57,472 nt of DNA, taken from contig CAYXLR010000012.1 of the NCBI GenBank assembly GCA_964466035.1, forward strand, positions 1-57,472. Reading direction: 5' to 3'. A program made the position numbers and the translations under genes. The notes under the pieces are model-generated. The model made no database searches, was not told where the DNA came from, and was given only the letters and a program-made list of their open reading frames with translations. Origin of the DNA: JANQEA01 sp964466035. GTDB lineage: Bacteria; Bipolaricaulota; Bipolaricaulia; UBA7950; UBA9294. This document shows positions 35,872 to 44,261 of the stretch, in pieces (within the stretch, counting starts at the first letter, position 1; each line of letters opens with the position of its first letter).

Positions 35872-36926
35872 CCGAGCAGCACCGCCTGTTCGCCAAGCGG
35901 GATCATCTCGACGGGCTCGAGTCGCGCGATCTCCTCCGGACTGTCGAAAGGGGTCGCATTGAGCAATTGCGTTTCGTCCTCGCTTTCGAGCCGGTAGTAG
36001 ATCGGGACGGTGTCCGCACGCTTCGAGGCCGCAAACGTCGCCGTGATTCGCGCCGCCAGCCCGACGATCGTCTGCTGCTCCGCCCCTCCCTTTGCCTCCC
36101 AATCGGTGCGCACGAGGGTCATCGGCCCGTGAGGCGTCGCAGGATACACCCGAAGGTCTTGAGGCAGGAAGAGGTTCTGCAGCTCCTTCTTTTCCTGCTC
36201 GTTGCACGCGAGGGCGATCTTGACGTCCGGGCGGACCTTGTAGTAGAGCGGGAAATCCAGGAGACGAAGCGCGTTGAGCGTGAATCCGGGCTCGCCGAAC
36301 AGGCTCGCCACGCGCTCGCCGAAACCCGGGGTCATCAGCTTGCACCGATGACAAGAGGCCAAAGGATCCGCGACCTCAAGGCCGACGTCTCCGGCGAGCT
36401 TCGTCAGGAGCGCGCGGCCGCCACGCGGTCTCTTTCCGTTTCGCTCGCGGTCGAGCCACTTCTCCAATCCGCGCGCCCCGCCACGCGGCGTGCCGACGCA
36501 GAGGGGGCGGAGGATCCGATCGGCGACGCCGACGTCCTTCGCGATGCCTCGAAGCTGCCTCGCCGTCAGCTGATTCGCTCCGGGGATCTCCCCCGACACG
36601 ATGTATTCCGCTCCGACCCGCTCCATGTACCGAGCCGCCTTGGCGAACAACAACGTGCGGCAGTTGTAGCAGCTGAGCGGGAGCGAGAACTCCCCCTCGT
36701 CGGTGACCTCGACGAGCCTCCGATACTCCTTCTTGATCGATTGCGTTCGAAAGATGGCGTGCGGCCATTCGGACCTCACCAGCTGTCGGAGGCCCTCGGA
36801 TTCCCGCGAGAAGGGCGATCGAAAGTGGAGCAGGTAAACGCAATCGACATCCGGATGCTGTTCGACGATACGGGTTGCCACTCGGCTCGCCAGGCTTCCG
36901 GAAAACAGCGACAAGACTTTCACCAC
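35868..36926 (-). CDS. PP-loop ATPase, tRNA-thiolation-like, with NFACT-R-like C-terminus
   Basis: A 352-aa protein starting VKVLSLFSGSLASRVATRIV, a PP-loop (SGSLAS in place of the common SGGxDS) of the adenylating tRNA-thiouridylase type. SCYNCRTLLFAKAARYME has the cysteine pair characteristic of the group, and SGEIPGANQLTARQLRGI and RPLCVGTP follow. The C-terminal ~120 residues recall the NFACT-R-like module found in this family. A second cysteine pair is CHRC, near residue 193. It is likely a tRNA sulfurtransferase relative, with the exact modification unknown. GTG start (36926, or GTG 36923). It lies between hpf and the fmdB-like gene. Confidence 0.7.
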   Translation of the reverse strand: MVKVLSLFSGSLASRVATRIVEQHPDVDCVYLLHFRSPFSRESEGLRQLVRSEWPHAIFRTQSIKKEYRRLVEVTDEGEFSLPLSCYNCRTLLFAKAARYMERVGAEYIVSGEIPGANQLTARQLRGIAKDVGVADRILRPLCVGTPRGGARGLEKWLDRERNGKRPRGGRALLTKLAGDVGLEVADPLASCHRCKLMTPGFGERVASLFGEPGFTLNALRLLDFPLYYKVRPDVKIALACNEQEKKELQNLFLPQDLRVYPATPHGPMTLVRTDWEAKGGAEQQTIVGLAARITATFAASKRADTVPIYYRLESEDETQLLNATPFDSPEEIARLEPVEMIPLGEQAVLLG

Positions 36927-36951
36927 GCCCTTACCCCACCCCTACTGGTGT

Positions 36952-37488
36952 CTACGTCCGAGGTTCGATCAGCCCGTAGTTGCCGTCGCGCCGGCGGTAG
37001 ATGATCGCAACTCGATCGGTCTCCGAGTCGACGAAGACCAGGAAATCCTTTTCGATGGCGTCGAGTTGCAGCGCCGCCTCGTCGGGAGACATCGGTTTCT
37101 GGAAGTACGCCTCTGTGCGGATGATCTGGCGCCCGTCCGCACTTCCCTCTGGACCCTCCGGACCCTCCGCGGCCCGACCGGCCGCTCCCCCCCGTTCTCT
37201 TACCTCGTGAAGTTGATCCTTGAACTTCACCAGCTGGCGTCGCAGTCGGTCGACGGCCTTGTCGATCGACGCGTACATGTCGCCCGACTCCTCCCGGGCG
37301 CTGATGAGCTTGCGATTCGTCAAGTGCGCGTGAAAGTCGGCGATCTGTCGTTCCTTCTCCACCGAAAGGACGACGTCGACGCTGATGATCCGGTCGAAGA
37401 ATCGCTCCAGGGCCTCCGTCTTCTCGACGACGTAGCCCCGGAGCGCTTCGCTGGCGTCGGTGTGCCGCTCCGCGATCTTGATCTTCAC
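36952..37488 (-). CDS. hpf: Ribosome hibernation promoting factor, long form
   Basis: Dimerises 70S ribosomes into inactive 100S particles in stress. It has 178 aa. The N-terminal domain (MKIKIAERHTDASEALRGYV, DFHAHLTNRKLISA, DMYASIDKAVDRLRRQL) binds the decoding region. A Gly/Glu-rich linker leads to the C-terminal dimerisation domain with PMSPDEAALQLD and VAIIYRRRDGNYGLIEP. GTG start with GGAAGGGGG upstream. It has a strong promoter of its own. Confidence 0.95.
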   Translation of the reverse strand: MKIKIAERHTDASEALRGYVVEKTEALERFFDRIISVDVVLSVEKERQIADFHAHLTNRKLISAREESGDMYASIDKAVDRLRRQLVKFKDQLHEVRERGGAAGRAAEGPEGPEGSADGRQIIRTEAYFQKPMSPDEAALQLDAIEKDFLVFVDSETDRVAIIYRRRDGNYGLIEPRT

Positions 37489-37508
37489 CGCTTCCCCCTT
37501 CCAACGAG

Positions 37509-37537
37509 ATTGTAGCAGAAACGGAGGGAATGGTCAA
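37509..37537 (-). promoter_or_regulatory. Promoter of hpf
   Basis: TTGACC (-35, 37532-37537) and TACAAT (-10, 37509-37514) with a 17-bp spacer on the minus strand. Transcription would begin near 37502, about 14 bases before the GTG, just enough to include the GGAAGGGGG ribosome site. Confidence 0.7.
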
Positions 37538-37580
37538 TGGAACGAGAGTCTGAAAATGCTGAACTTATCTAGGTATGCCG

Positions 37581-39101
37581 TTATCCGAGGGCGGCGAGCC
37601 GCTGGCGCAGCAACCGCGTCACGAGGTGGAGTCCGGCGCTCCCGATGTCCGGCTGATACACCTTGAACTCCTTGTTGACGAACGCTCGCAACGTGCCCCT
37701 ATAGTGGACACCGTCGGTCCTTCGCTCCCGGCAGACCAGCCCTGCGTCCAGGAACTCTCGCGGAGGCTTCTCCTCGATCATCTCCGGCGCACAGCTCGTC
37801 CACGCCGAGATCTGATCCACGGAGTACGTTCCCGGCGCGTGCCCGATCAAGAAGCCGAGAAGCCGGCGATGCGCCAGTTCCTTCCTCCCGACCCGCGTCA
37901 CCAGCCGGTTGATGTGCCGGAGCACCGCCGGAGGGAGCCCTTCCGGCGGCTTCGCGTCTTCGATCTCGACGATCGTGCCGACGGCCGCGTCCGGCTCCTC
38001 GGCCTCGTTCCCGCTCGGCCTCGCTTCCTCGCGGACGACCACCGGTCGATACGACCCGTACGGCAGCGATGTCGGATTCGCCGAACCGCCCGAGGAGAGG
38101 ACGGGGGCGACCGGAGACGGAAGCTCCAGCTTGATGTAGCCGAGCGTCCGCGCCACCTCCTCGAGTTCGGCGATCCGCGCGTCCTTCGCGGCGACCGTCT
38201 CCTCCAGCCGCGCGATTCGATCCCGCAGTCCGTCCTCGACGCTCTTGCGCCGCTTCCCGTTTCGGGCCTTCTCGATCGCCTCGAGGATCGACGCGCTCAC
38301 CTTCTTCAGCTCCGGCGACTTGACCGACTCCAGCGAAGGGGTGAAGCCGGCGTGGAAGGTCTCCCGCTCACGGACGTAGATCGGCAGAATCCTGTCTCCG
38401 TTGACGTAGATGCAGTCCCCGGTGTCGAGCGAGTTGACGATCTCCTTCACTTCGTTCTTCCGCCACGGAAGGAGCTCGCCGTAGACGCGCATGTCGACCT
38501 CGTGCACGACCCGATGCAGGAAGAGCATCCCGGCTTGGCTGAGCACGTCCTTGTCGACCTTGGCGCTCCGCTGAGAAACGATGATGCCGCCCAGCCCGCG
38601 CTTCCGGCCCCGGAGGGCGATCCGCGCGATCATCTCCTTCAGTTCCGTCTTGACCCCCTGCGGGATGAACTCGTGCGCCTCTTCGATCCCGATGATGTAC
38701 GGCCGGCGGAGCGTCCCCGCCAGATTCCACAGGCTCGATAGGTACGCCTTCAGGAGTTCGGTCCGCTCGTCGGAGAGGAAGCCGCTCAGGTCGAGGACGA
38801 CCGGGACGTTCCCCTCCATGCTGACCTGCGCGATCTCGCCGGCGCAGTCCGGATCGATCTCGATCTCGACGCCGTCGCCCGTCCCGACGACGAGGACCTC
38901 GTACTTCTCCTTCAACCCAAAGTACTCGCCCTCGATGTCGACGATCGACATCGGATACCGGTGGCGAAGGAGTTCCTCGAAGATGACCCCCGCGGTGTTC
39001 GATTTCCCCGAGCCGCGGATCCCGAGGATCGCGATGCACTGCCCGATGATCTCCTCGAGGTCGAGCTCGAGATCGCGGCTGACGTCCAACGTCGTTCCCA
39101 T
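37581..39101 (-). CDS. HerA/DUF87-type ATPase
   Basis: A 506-aa ATPase of the HerA-FtsK class. Walker A is GIRGSGKSNT (about residues 27-36); IVDIEGEYFGL and the Walker B-like IIGIEEAHEFIP follow, with RGRKRGLGGIIVSQR as the sensor/arginine region. After a predicted coiled coil (about residues 285-325) comes a low-complexity linker and a C-terminal winged-helix-like part. ATG 39101 is preferred over 39158 because MGTTLDV has GAGAGGA upstream and the extra residues look spurious. HerA partners (NurA nuclease) are not adjacent, so the role in DNA processing is inferred only. Confidence 0.8.
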   Translation of the reverse strand: MGTTLDVSRDLELDLEEIIGQCIAILGIRGSGKSNTAGVIFEELLRHRYPMSIVDIEGEYFGLKEKYEVLVVGTGDGVEIEIDPDCAGEIAQVSMEGNVPVVLDLSGFLSDERTELLKAYLSSLWNLAGTLRRPYIIGIEEAHEFIPQGVKTELKEMIARIALRGRKRGLGGIIVSQRSAKVDKDVLSQAGMLFLHRVVHEVDMRVYGELLPWRKNEVKEIVNSLDTGDCIYVNGDRILPIYVRERETFHAGFTPSLESVKSPELKKVSASILEAIEKARNGKRRKSVEDGLRDRIARLEETVAAKDARIAELEEVARTLGYIKLELPSPVAPVLSSGGSANPTSLPYGSYRPVVVREEARPSGNEAEEPDAAVGTIVEIEDAKPPEGLPPAVLRHINRLVTRVGRKELAHRRLLGFLIGHAPGTYSVDQISAWTSCAPEMIEEKPPREFLDAGLVCRERRTDGVHYRGTLRAFVNKEFKVYQPDIGSAGLHLVTRLLRQRLAALG

Positions 39102-39174
39102 CGGCGTCCTCTCGGATGACGTGATGAGTCGACGGTAACCGGCCGGTCTTGCCGTCACCAGGGCGGCTGTCCCG

Positions 39175-40632
39175 TCACGGGTTCTCGAACGTCTCGCCGT
39201 CGCGATCGGCGATCAGACTCCGGGCCTCGGCGATCGCCGCTTCGCGCGTCGTGATCTGCCCGGCCAGGATCCGATCGTGCAACGCGTTCAGGATGGAGCC
39301 GAGCCGCGGGCCGGGGGGGACCCCGAGATCCATCAACGCGTGGCCGTCGACGATCTCGCGGGCCCGCCGCAGTCCGCAGACCCGGTCGATGTGCTCGATG
39401 ACGTCGAGCGTCTCTCTCAGGATCGGCGCCCATCCGGAGGATCGATGGGCGCTCGCCTCGCAGTCCGCGACGAGCAGCTGAAGGAGCTGGAAGAAGAGCG
39501 GGAACCGCGCGCGGGGGCTCCTTCTCGCCTCGTCCTCCCCTTCACTGACGAATCGGACCTGCTTGCCTCGGCCCATCTGCGGAAAGTCGGCGATCCTCAT
39601 GTGGTGTCTTACCAAGTAATGGAGGCGGAAGACGTCCTGTCGGCTCAATCGAAGCCTTCGCCCGACGTCCCTCGCCTTCCGGGCGCCGATGGCGCAATGC
39701 CCGCCCATGTTCTCTCCCCCACTTCGCTCGAGCGCGTCCGGCTTTCCGACGTCGTGGAGGACGACGGCCAGTTTGACGATCGGATCGTCGACGAACGCGT
39801 CGGCGACGCGGACGGCGGCCACCGTGTGCACGAAGACGTCCCCTTCGGGGTGATACGCCTCCGGCTGCGGGACCCCCTTGCACGCGGCCAGCTCGGGAAG
39901 GATCGGATCGAGGAGGCCCAGCTCGTCCATCAGCGCCAAACCCTTCGCCGCCCTGGGCGTCCCGAGGATCCGGACGATCTCCTCGCCGATCCGCTCGTTC
40001 GAGATCGCCCGGATCTTCCCCGCGTTGACCGAAATCGCCGCCGCCGTCCCGCCGTCGATCCGTCCGTCGATCTGACAGGCGAAGCGAACGGCCCGGAGCA
40101 TCCGGAGGAAGTCCTCTTCGAACCGCGCCGTCGGGTCGCCGATCGCCCGGATTCGCGACGCGACCAGATCGGCTACCCCATCGACCAGATCGATCACTTC
40201 CCCGTCCGGCGTCGCCGCCAGGCCGTTGATCGTCAGGTCGCGTCGTCGGACGTCTCCCGCCAGGTCGCGCACCAGCTCGACCTTCCCCGGCCATCGACCG
40301 TCGTACTCCCCCTCGACGCGAAACGTCGCCACTTCGTACGCGCGGCCGTCCGGACCGACGATCAGGAGGACCCCGAATTCCTCGCCCAACCCGACGATCT
40401 GCCGATCCGGGAACAGCCGGCGGATCTCATCCGGGGCCGCCGAGGTCGCGATGTCGACGTCGTCCGGCGGGAAGGCGACCGAACGCCCCATTCGGTGCTG
40501 GAGCGCATCCCGCACGACCCCCCCGATGAGCACCGCTTCGTGCCCGGCTCGTCGAAGGCGCGAGAGGATGACTTCCACGAAAGGGTGCGCGGAAATGACC
40601 GCCTCAACGTCGATTCGATCCATCCCGGTCAT
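39175..40632 (-). CDS. cca: CCA-adding tRNA nucleotidyltransferase with HD domain
   Basis: A class II nucleotidyltransferase that adds or repairs the tRNA 3' CCA. The head domain has LIGGVVRDALQHRMGR and the catalytic DDVDIAT; RRRDLTINGLA (motif B) and EDFLRMLRAVRFACQ follow. The C-terminal HD domain shows HDVGKPDALER and HYLVRHHMR. ATG 40632 (MTGMDRID) or ATG 40623 could be used; neither has a clear Shine-Dalgarno, and the -10 box is only 10 bases from 40632. A poly(A) polymerase role is possible. Ser and Gly tRNA genes in this window lack encoded CCA, in keeping with need for this enzyme. Confidence 0.9.
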   Translation of the reverse strand: MTGMDRIDVEAVISAHPFVEVILSRLRRAGHEAVLIGGVVRDALQHRMGRSVAFPPDDVDIATSAAPDEIRRLFPDRQIVGLGEEFGVLLIVGPDGRAYEVATFRVEGEYDGRWPGKVELVRDLAGDVRRRDLTINGLAATPDGEVIDLVDGVADLVASRIRAIGDPTARFEEDFLRMLRAVRFACQIDGRIDGGTAAAISVNAGKIRAISNERIGEEIVRILGTPRAAKGLALMDELGLLDPILPELAACKGVPQPEAYHPEGDVFVHTVAAVRVADAFVDDPIVKLAVVLHDVGKPDALERSGGENMGGHCAIGARKARDVGRRLRLSRQDVFRLHYLVRHHMRIADFPQMGRGKQVRFVSEGEDEARRSPRARFPLFFQLLQLLVADCEASAHRSSGWAPILRETLDVIEHIDRVCGLRRAREIVDGHALMDLGVPPGPRLGSILNALHDRILAGQITTREAAIAEARSLIADRDGETFENP

Positions 40633-40642
40633 GGCACGGTCG

Positions 40643-40672
40643 ACTATACCGGCTTGCTTGCTCCCCCCGCAA
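40643..40672 (-). promoter_or_regulatory. Promoter of cca, nearly leaderless
   Basis: TTGCGG (-35, 40667-40672) and TATAGT (-10, 40643-40648), spacer 18 bp, on the minus strand. The predicted start site is about 3 bases before ATG 40632 or 12 bases before ATG 40623, and no ribosome site fits. Confidence 0.5.
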
Positions 40673-40685
40673 CCGTCATTTGTCC

Positions 40686-40714
40686 TTGTCAAAACACCCG
40701 CCCGTCCGCATGAT
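40686..40714 (+). promoter_or_regulatory. Promoter of the PKD lipoprotein gene
   Basis: TTGTCA (-35, 40686-40691) and CATGAT (-10, 40709-40714), spacer 17 bp, on the plus strand. The leader of about 30 bases carries AAGGGGGG before the ATG. It lies back to back with the cca promoter. Confidence 0.5.
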
Positions 40715-40753
40715 GGGGGAGCACAAAGCACGAACGACCATAAGGGGGGAAGC

Positions 40754-41113
40754 ATGAAGAGACGCATCGTGTGGGGGACGTGTGCTGGCGTGGGGTTGCT
40801 CCTCATCGCCGCTGGCTGCTTGTTCGTCGGGAATCTGAACCCCATCGCGAGCTTCACCGCGACGCCGGACCACGGAACGAGCCCGCTGTCCGTCGACTTC
40901 GACGCCTCCGCGTCCTCCGATCCGGACGGCACCATCGACGAGTACTACTGGGATTTCGGCGACGGACAGACCGCCTCGCTGACCCTGGCGACCGTCACGC
41001 ACGTGTACACCAACGTACAGAGCGACCCGCTGGTCTTCACCGCGATCCTGATGGTGACCGACAATCTCGGGGCGGAAGACACCGCGGTCAAGAACATCAC
41101 CGTCGATCCGTAG
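40754..41113 (+). CDS. Small lipoprotein with one PKD domain
   Basis: A 119-aa secreted lipoprotein: signal peptide with lipobox IAAGC and Cys22 as lipid anchor, then a single PKD domain. The PKD marks are the start PIASFTATPDHGTSPLSVDF and the diagnostic YYWDFGDG (residues 64-71). PKD domains are beta-sandwich modules of surface proteins that mediate contacts with proteins or sugars. ATG 40754 with AAGGGGGG upstream. Function beyond a surface-exposed domain is unknown. Another PKD lipoprotein lies at 51711-52778. Confidence 0.85.
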   Translation: MKRRIVWGTCAGVGLLLIAAGCLFVGNLNPIASFTATPDHGTSPLSVDFDASASSDPDGTIDEYYWDFGDGQTASLTLATVTHVYTNVQSDPLVFTAILMVTDNLGAEDTAVKNITVDP

Positions 41114-41144
41114 GAGGGCGGCGCGAGGCATCGCGCAGGCGTAC

Positions 41145-41789
41145 TTAGGAACCGCTCGTCGCGTCGATATACGTCGACGTGACGAGCACGTTCATCCAGG
41201 TCAGCAGCAGACCGGTACCGACGACGGCGCCGAGGTGAACGACCGGCATGGGGGCGAGGGCCGCGAGGAGCGCGTCGAGGCCGAGCGCGCATCCGTACAG
41301 GGCCGCGAGGCCGACGAACAGCCGGAACGTCAAGCGCCCGTCCCGCGTCAGCCGAAGGCTTCCCCGAAGAGCGGAGAGGGTCGACGTCCGCTCGAAGACG
41401 ATCGCTTGCTTGTAGTAGACGAACCGCATCCCGACGTAGATCCCTGGAATCAGAAACAGCAGCCCCCCGGCGATCACCGCGGCCCCGACGACGACCTCGC
41501 CGAGGAACAGCCGCTGGAACAGGCTCTGCCCGTCTCCGAGCACGGCGCGCCAGTCGGCTCGCTCCCCTCGCAGGGCACCGGCGATCGCAGGGAGAAGCGC
41601 CGCGTGGTAGATCGGCGAGAGCAAGAGAAGCCCCCCGACGCTCAGCACCCAGTAGGGGTTGCGAACGTCGAGGAATCCGGCCGCCAGGCTCGCCGCGTAG
41701 AGAAGTCCGGAGAAACCGACGGAAAGGACGAGCAGCGCGGGGAAGCGGAACGGAAGGGCGAGGCTCCTTCTAAGCCGTTCCCAGGTCAT
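41145..41789 (-). CDS. Polytopic membrane protein of unknown function
   Basis: A 214-aa integral membrane protein with about five hydrophobic helices (near residues 14-38, 48-72, 95-118, 152-176, 185-205). The motif LFLIPGIYVGMRFVYYKQAIVF followed by LSALRGSLRLTRDG resembles UPF0259/DUF975-like membrane proteins, where a conserved IPGIY precedes an ALxxSxxLTxG segment. No catalytic residues are evident. Its ATG overlaps the end of rbfA by 20 bases, so it is probably the last gene of the infB operon. Confidence 0.65.
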   Translation of the reverse strand: MTWERLRRSLALPFRFPALLVLSVGFSGLLYAASLAAGFLDVRNPYWVLSVGGLLLLSPIYHAALLPAIAGALRGERADWRAVLGDGQSLFQRLFLGEVVVGAAVIAGGLLFLIPGIYVGMRFVYYKQAIVFERTSTLSALRGSLRLTRDGRLTFRLFVGLAALYGCALGLDALLAALAPMPVVHLGAVVGTGLLLTWMNVLVTSTYIDATSGS

Positions 41790-42132
41790 CGTCGTCCGCG
41801 CGGAGAAGCTCGCCCAATCGAATCGACCGCTCGACCGCCTCGTCGACGACGAATTGAAGCTCCGGCGTGTGGCGCAACGAAAGGCGTTCGGCGAGCTCGC
41901 TCCGATAGAATCCGCGATCCCGCACCAGCGCCGCGTGGAACGCGTCGCGCTCCGTGTCCGCCCCGGCGGCGACGTACACCTTGGCGTGCCGGGCGTCCGG
42001 GGAAAGACGCACCTCCATCACCGTGGGGAACGCGTCGCGCACCACGGGATCGCGGCTCTCGAACTCGATGATCGACGCCAACTCCCGTTGGATCTCTTCC
42101 CGGAGCCGCGCCAGTCGCCTCTTGCTGCTCAT
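41770..42132 (-). CDS. rbfA: Ribosome-binding factor A
   Basis: A cold-shock 30S maturation factor with a type II KH fold, 120 aa. RLREEIQRELASIIEFESRD is the N-terminal helix, VRLSPDARHAKVYVAAG the beta strand, and LRHTPELQFVVDEAVERSIRL the conserved C-terminal part (core HTPELQFVVDEA). It follows DUF503 with an ATGA overlap; infB-DUF503-rbfA is a widespread order. Confidence 0.95.
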   Translation of the reverse strand: MSSKRRLARLREEIQRELASIIEFESRDPVVRDAFPTVMEVRLSPDARHAKVYVAAGADTERDAFHAALVRDRGFYRSELAERLSLRHTPELQFVVDEAVERSIRLGELLRADDDDLGTA

Positions 42133-42413
42133 AGGATCTCGATCCGCGACTCGGCCGCCTCGCACCCGACGCTCCGTTCGAAGTCGGCCCGAAGCCGCTC
42201 GAGGACCGACTCGGTGAAGCGGGAATCGTTCGACAGGTGCGCGACACGGACCGTCAGCCAACGGAGGTCGTCCTGATCGTTCATCTCGCAGGCGGCGAAA
42301 GCCGGACCTCGTCGCTGCACGTCCGCGAGAAGCCGTTTGACGATCGACCGCTTTTCCTTGATCGAGTCGACGGAGTAGAGCCGAAACCGCAACGTTGCCA
42401 GGCCGACGTTCAT
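42129..42413 (-). CDS. DUF503 family protein (YlxP-like)
   Basis: A 94-aa protein: MNVGLATLRFRLYSVDSIKEKRSIVKRLLADV at the start (core SIKEKRSIVKRLL) and VRVAHLSNDSRFTESVLERL in the middle match DUF503. Members are conserved between infB and rbfA in many bacteria and are thought to act in ribosome or translation processes, without a defined activity. ATG start 7 bases after the infB stop; the stop overlaps rbfA. Confidence 0.9.
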   Translation of the reverse strand: MNVGLATLRFRLYSVDSIKEKRSIVKRLLADVQRRGPAFAACEMNDQDDLRWLTVRVAHLSNDSRFTESVLERLRADFERSVGCEAAESRIEIL

Positions 42414-42419
42414 CGCCCG

Positions 42420-44159
42420 CTAACGCACGACCTCTTCCATCTCGAAGATCTCGAGTCGGTCGCCGACTTCCACGGCGTCGAACCCGCTGATCCGCAAACC
42501 GCACTCTCGGCCGGCCTGGACCTCCCGTACGTCGTCCTCGAATCGACGGAGGGAGGCGATCTCGCCGACGTGCAGCTCCTCTCCGTTGCGCAGGACGCGG
42601 ACGCGCGCCCGCCGGGTCACGCGGCCGTCCGCGACGTAGCAGCCGGCGACCACGCCGCTCGGAATCTTGAACAGGTCCCTCACCTCGGCGACCCCGATCT
42701 GCGTTTCGGTGAACTCGGGAGCGAGCTTCCGCTTCAACGCGGTCTCGACTTCTCCCACCAGATCGTAGATTACTTCGTAGGTGAGGACGGTGACGTTCTC
42801 CCGATCGGCGACCCTCGCCGCCTTCGGATTCGCCTTCACGCCGAAGCCGACGATCAGGCACTCCTCGGCGATCGAAGACGCGAGGAGGACGTCGCTCTCC
42901 GAGATCACCCCGACCCCGGCGTGGAGGATCTCCAGCTCCACATCGCCGACGTCGAGCGCTTCGATCTCCCGCCGCGCCGCTTCGAGCGCCCCGGTCGAAC
43001 CCGCCTTGAGGACGAGCCGCAGCTTCGCCGTCTCCTCCGCCTGGGCGAAGAAGTCGTCGAAGCTCTTCGGACGCTCCACGACCTGCTGCCGCTTCTGCTC
43101 CCGCTGGCGCCCCTGGACGGCTTTTCGCGCCGCCGACTGATCCTTCACCACTTCGATTGCGCTCCCGACCTCGGGGACGTCCCCGAAGCCGAGGATCTCC
43201 GCGGACATGCCCGGGGACGCCTCGCCGATCCGGTTCCCGCCTTCATCGAGGAGGGCCTTGATCCGCCCGTAGGCCGAGCCGGCGACGACCCAGTCCTTTC
43301 CCCGAAGCGTTCCGTCTCGAACGACCACGGACGCGACGGCACCCCGACCGGTCGACAGATGGCTCTCGATCACCACCGCCTCGACGGGACCGTTCGGATC
43401 GGCGCGGAGGTCCTCCAGCTCGGCGACGAGAAGGATCATCTCCAGCAGGTCCTCGATGTTCTGACCCTGAAGCGCGGAGATCTCCACCGTGATCGTGTCG
43501 CCTCCCCAGGCCTCGGGCGTCATCCCGCGCTGCGCGAGGTCGTTCATGACCTTGCTCACGTCGGCGTTGGGACGATCGATCTTGTTGATCGCGACGATCA
43601 TCGGGATCCCGGCGGCGTGGATGTGGTCGATCGCCTCGACCGTCTGCGCCATCACGGAGTCGTCGGCCGCCACGACGAGGATCGCGATGTCGGTGACCCG
43701 GGCGCCGCGGGCTCGCATCCCGGTGAACGCCTTGTGCCCCGGCGTGTCGATGAACGTGATCCGTTGGCCGTGGAGCTCCGCCTGATAGGCGGCGATCCCC
43801 TGCGTGATCCCGCCCGCTTCCTTGCTCGCGAGGTGGGACGCGCGAATCGCATCGAGCAGGGTCGTCTTCCCGTGGTCGATGTGACCGAGAACCGACACGA
43901 TCGGCGGACGGGGAACGCCGTCGGTCCGCTTTTCACGTTTCGCCGGCGCGGCCTCAACGGGCTTTTCAGCGACGGCCGCCGGGGCCTCCTGCTCGGCGGC
44001 GTCCTCCTCGTAGAGGTGGAGGATCAGCGTGTATTCCTCCTCGTCGACGGAATTCGCCGCCTTCAGACCCGGCATGCCCATCTCGTCGAGCTTGGCGATC
44101 AGCTCCTTGCTCGCGATCCCGAGCTCCTTGGCAATCTCATAGATTCTCTTCTTGGCCAA
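42420..44159 (-). CDS. infB: Translation initiation factor IF-2, compact form
   Basis: The GTPase that places fMet-tRNA on the 30S subunit. At 579 aa it is much shorter than E. coli IF-2 (890) because the N-terminal region is only ~85 residues. That region is an IF2_N domain (RIYEIAKELGIASKELIAKL) plus a short linker. G1 is GHIDHGKTT (residues 92-100), G3 DTPGHKAFT, G4 NKIDRP. Domains II-IV are complete. It starts at TTG 44159 with GAGGA upstream. It heads an operon with DUF503, rbfA and a membrane protein; nusA is not adjacent. Confidence 0.97.
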   Translation of the reverse strand: MAKKRIYEIAKELGIASKELIAKLDEMGMPGLKAANSVDEEEYTLILHLYEEDAAEQEAPAAVAEKPVEAAPAKREKRTDGVPRPPIVSVLGHIDHGKTTLLDAIRASHLASKEAGGITQGIAAYQAELHGQRITFIDTPGHKAFTGMRARGARVTDIAILVVAADDSVMAQTVEAIDHIHAAGIPMIVAINKIDRPNADVSKVMNDLAQRGMTPEAWGGDTITVEISALQGQNIEDLLEMILLVAELEDLRADPNGPVEAVVIESHLSTGRGAVASVVVRDGTLRGKDWVVAGSAYGRIKALLDEGGNRIGEASPGMSAEILGFGDVPEVGSAIEVVKDQSAARKAVQGRQREQKRQQVVERPKSFDDFFAQAEETAKLRLVLKAGSTGALEAARREIEALDVGDVELEILHAGVGVISESDVLLASSIAEECLIVGFGVKANPKAARVADRENVTVLTYEVIYDLVGEVETALKRKLAPEFTETQIGVAEVRDLFKIPSGVVAGCYVADGRVTRRARVRVLRNGEELHVGEIASLRRFEDDVREVQAGRECGLRISGFDAVEVGDRLEIFEMEEVVR

Positions 44160-44205
44160 ACGCAGTCCTCGCTTCTCGTTCCGACATCGGGCAAACGCGG
44201 TGCAG

Positions 44206-44234
44206 ACTATACGTAATCGCTAGGATCGCGTCAA
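44206..44234 (-). promoter_or_regulatory. Promoter of the infB operon
   Basis: TTGACG (-35, 44229-44234) and TATAGT (-10, 44206-44211) with a 17-bp spacer on the minus strand. The leader would be about 40 bases and includes the GAGGA ribosome site for TTG 44159. Confidence 0.75.
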
Positions 44235-44261
44235 ACGCCTGATTGGATCGGGAATTCCTCG

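Noticed and set aside
42237..44216. A 659-codon plus-strand frame opposite infB
   Set aside because: It is an antisense shadow of infB, with no ribosome site or recognisable domain; infB itself is unmistakable.
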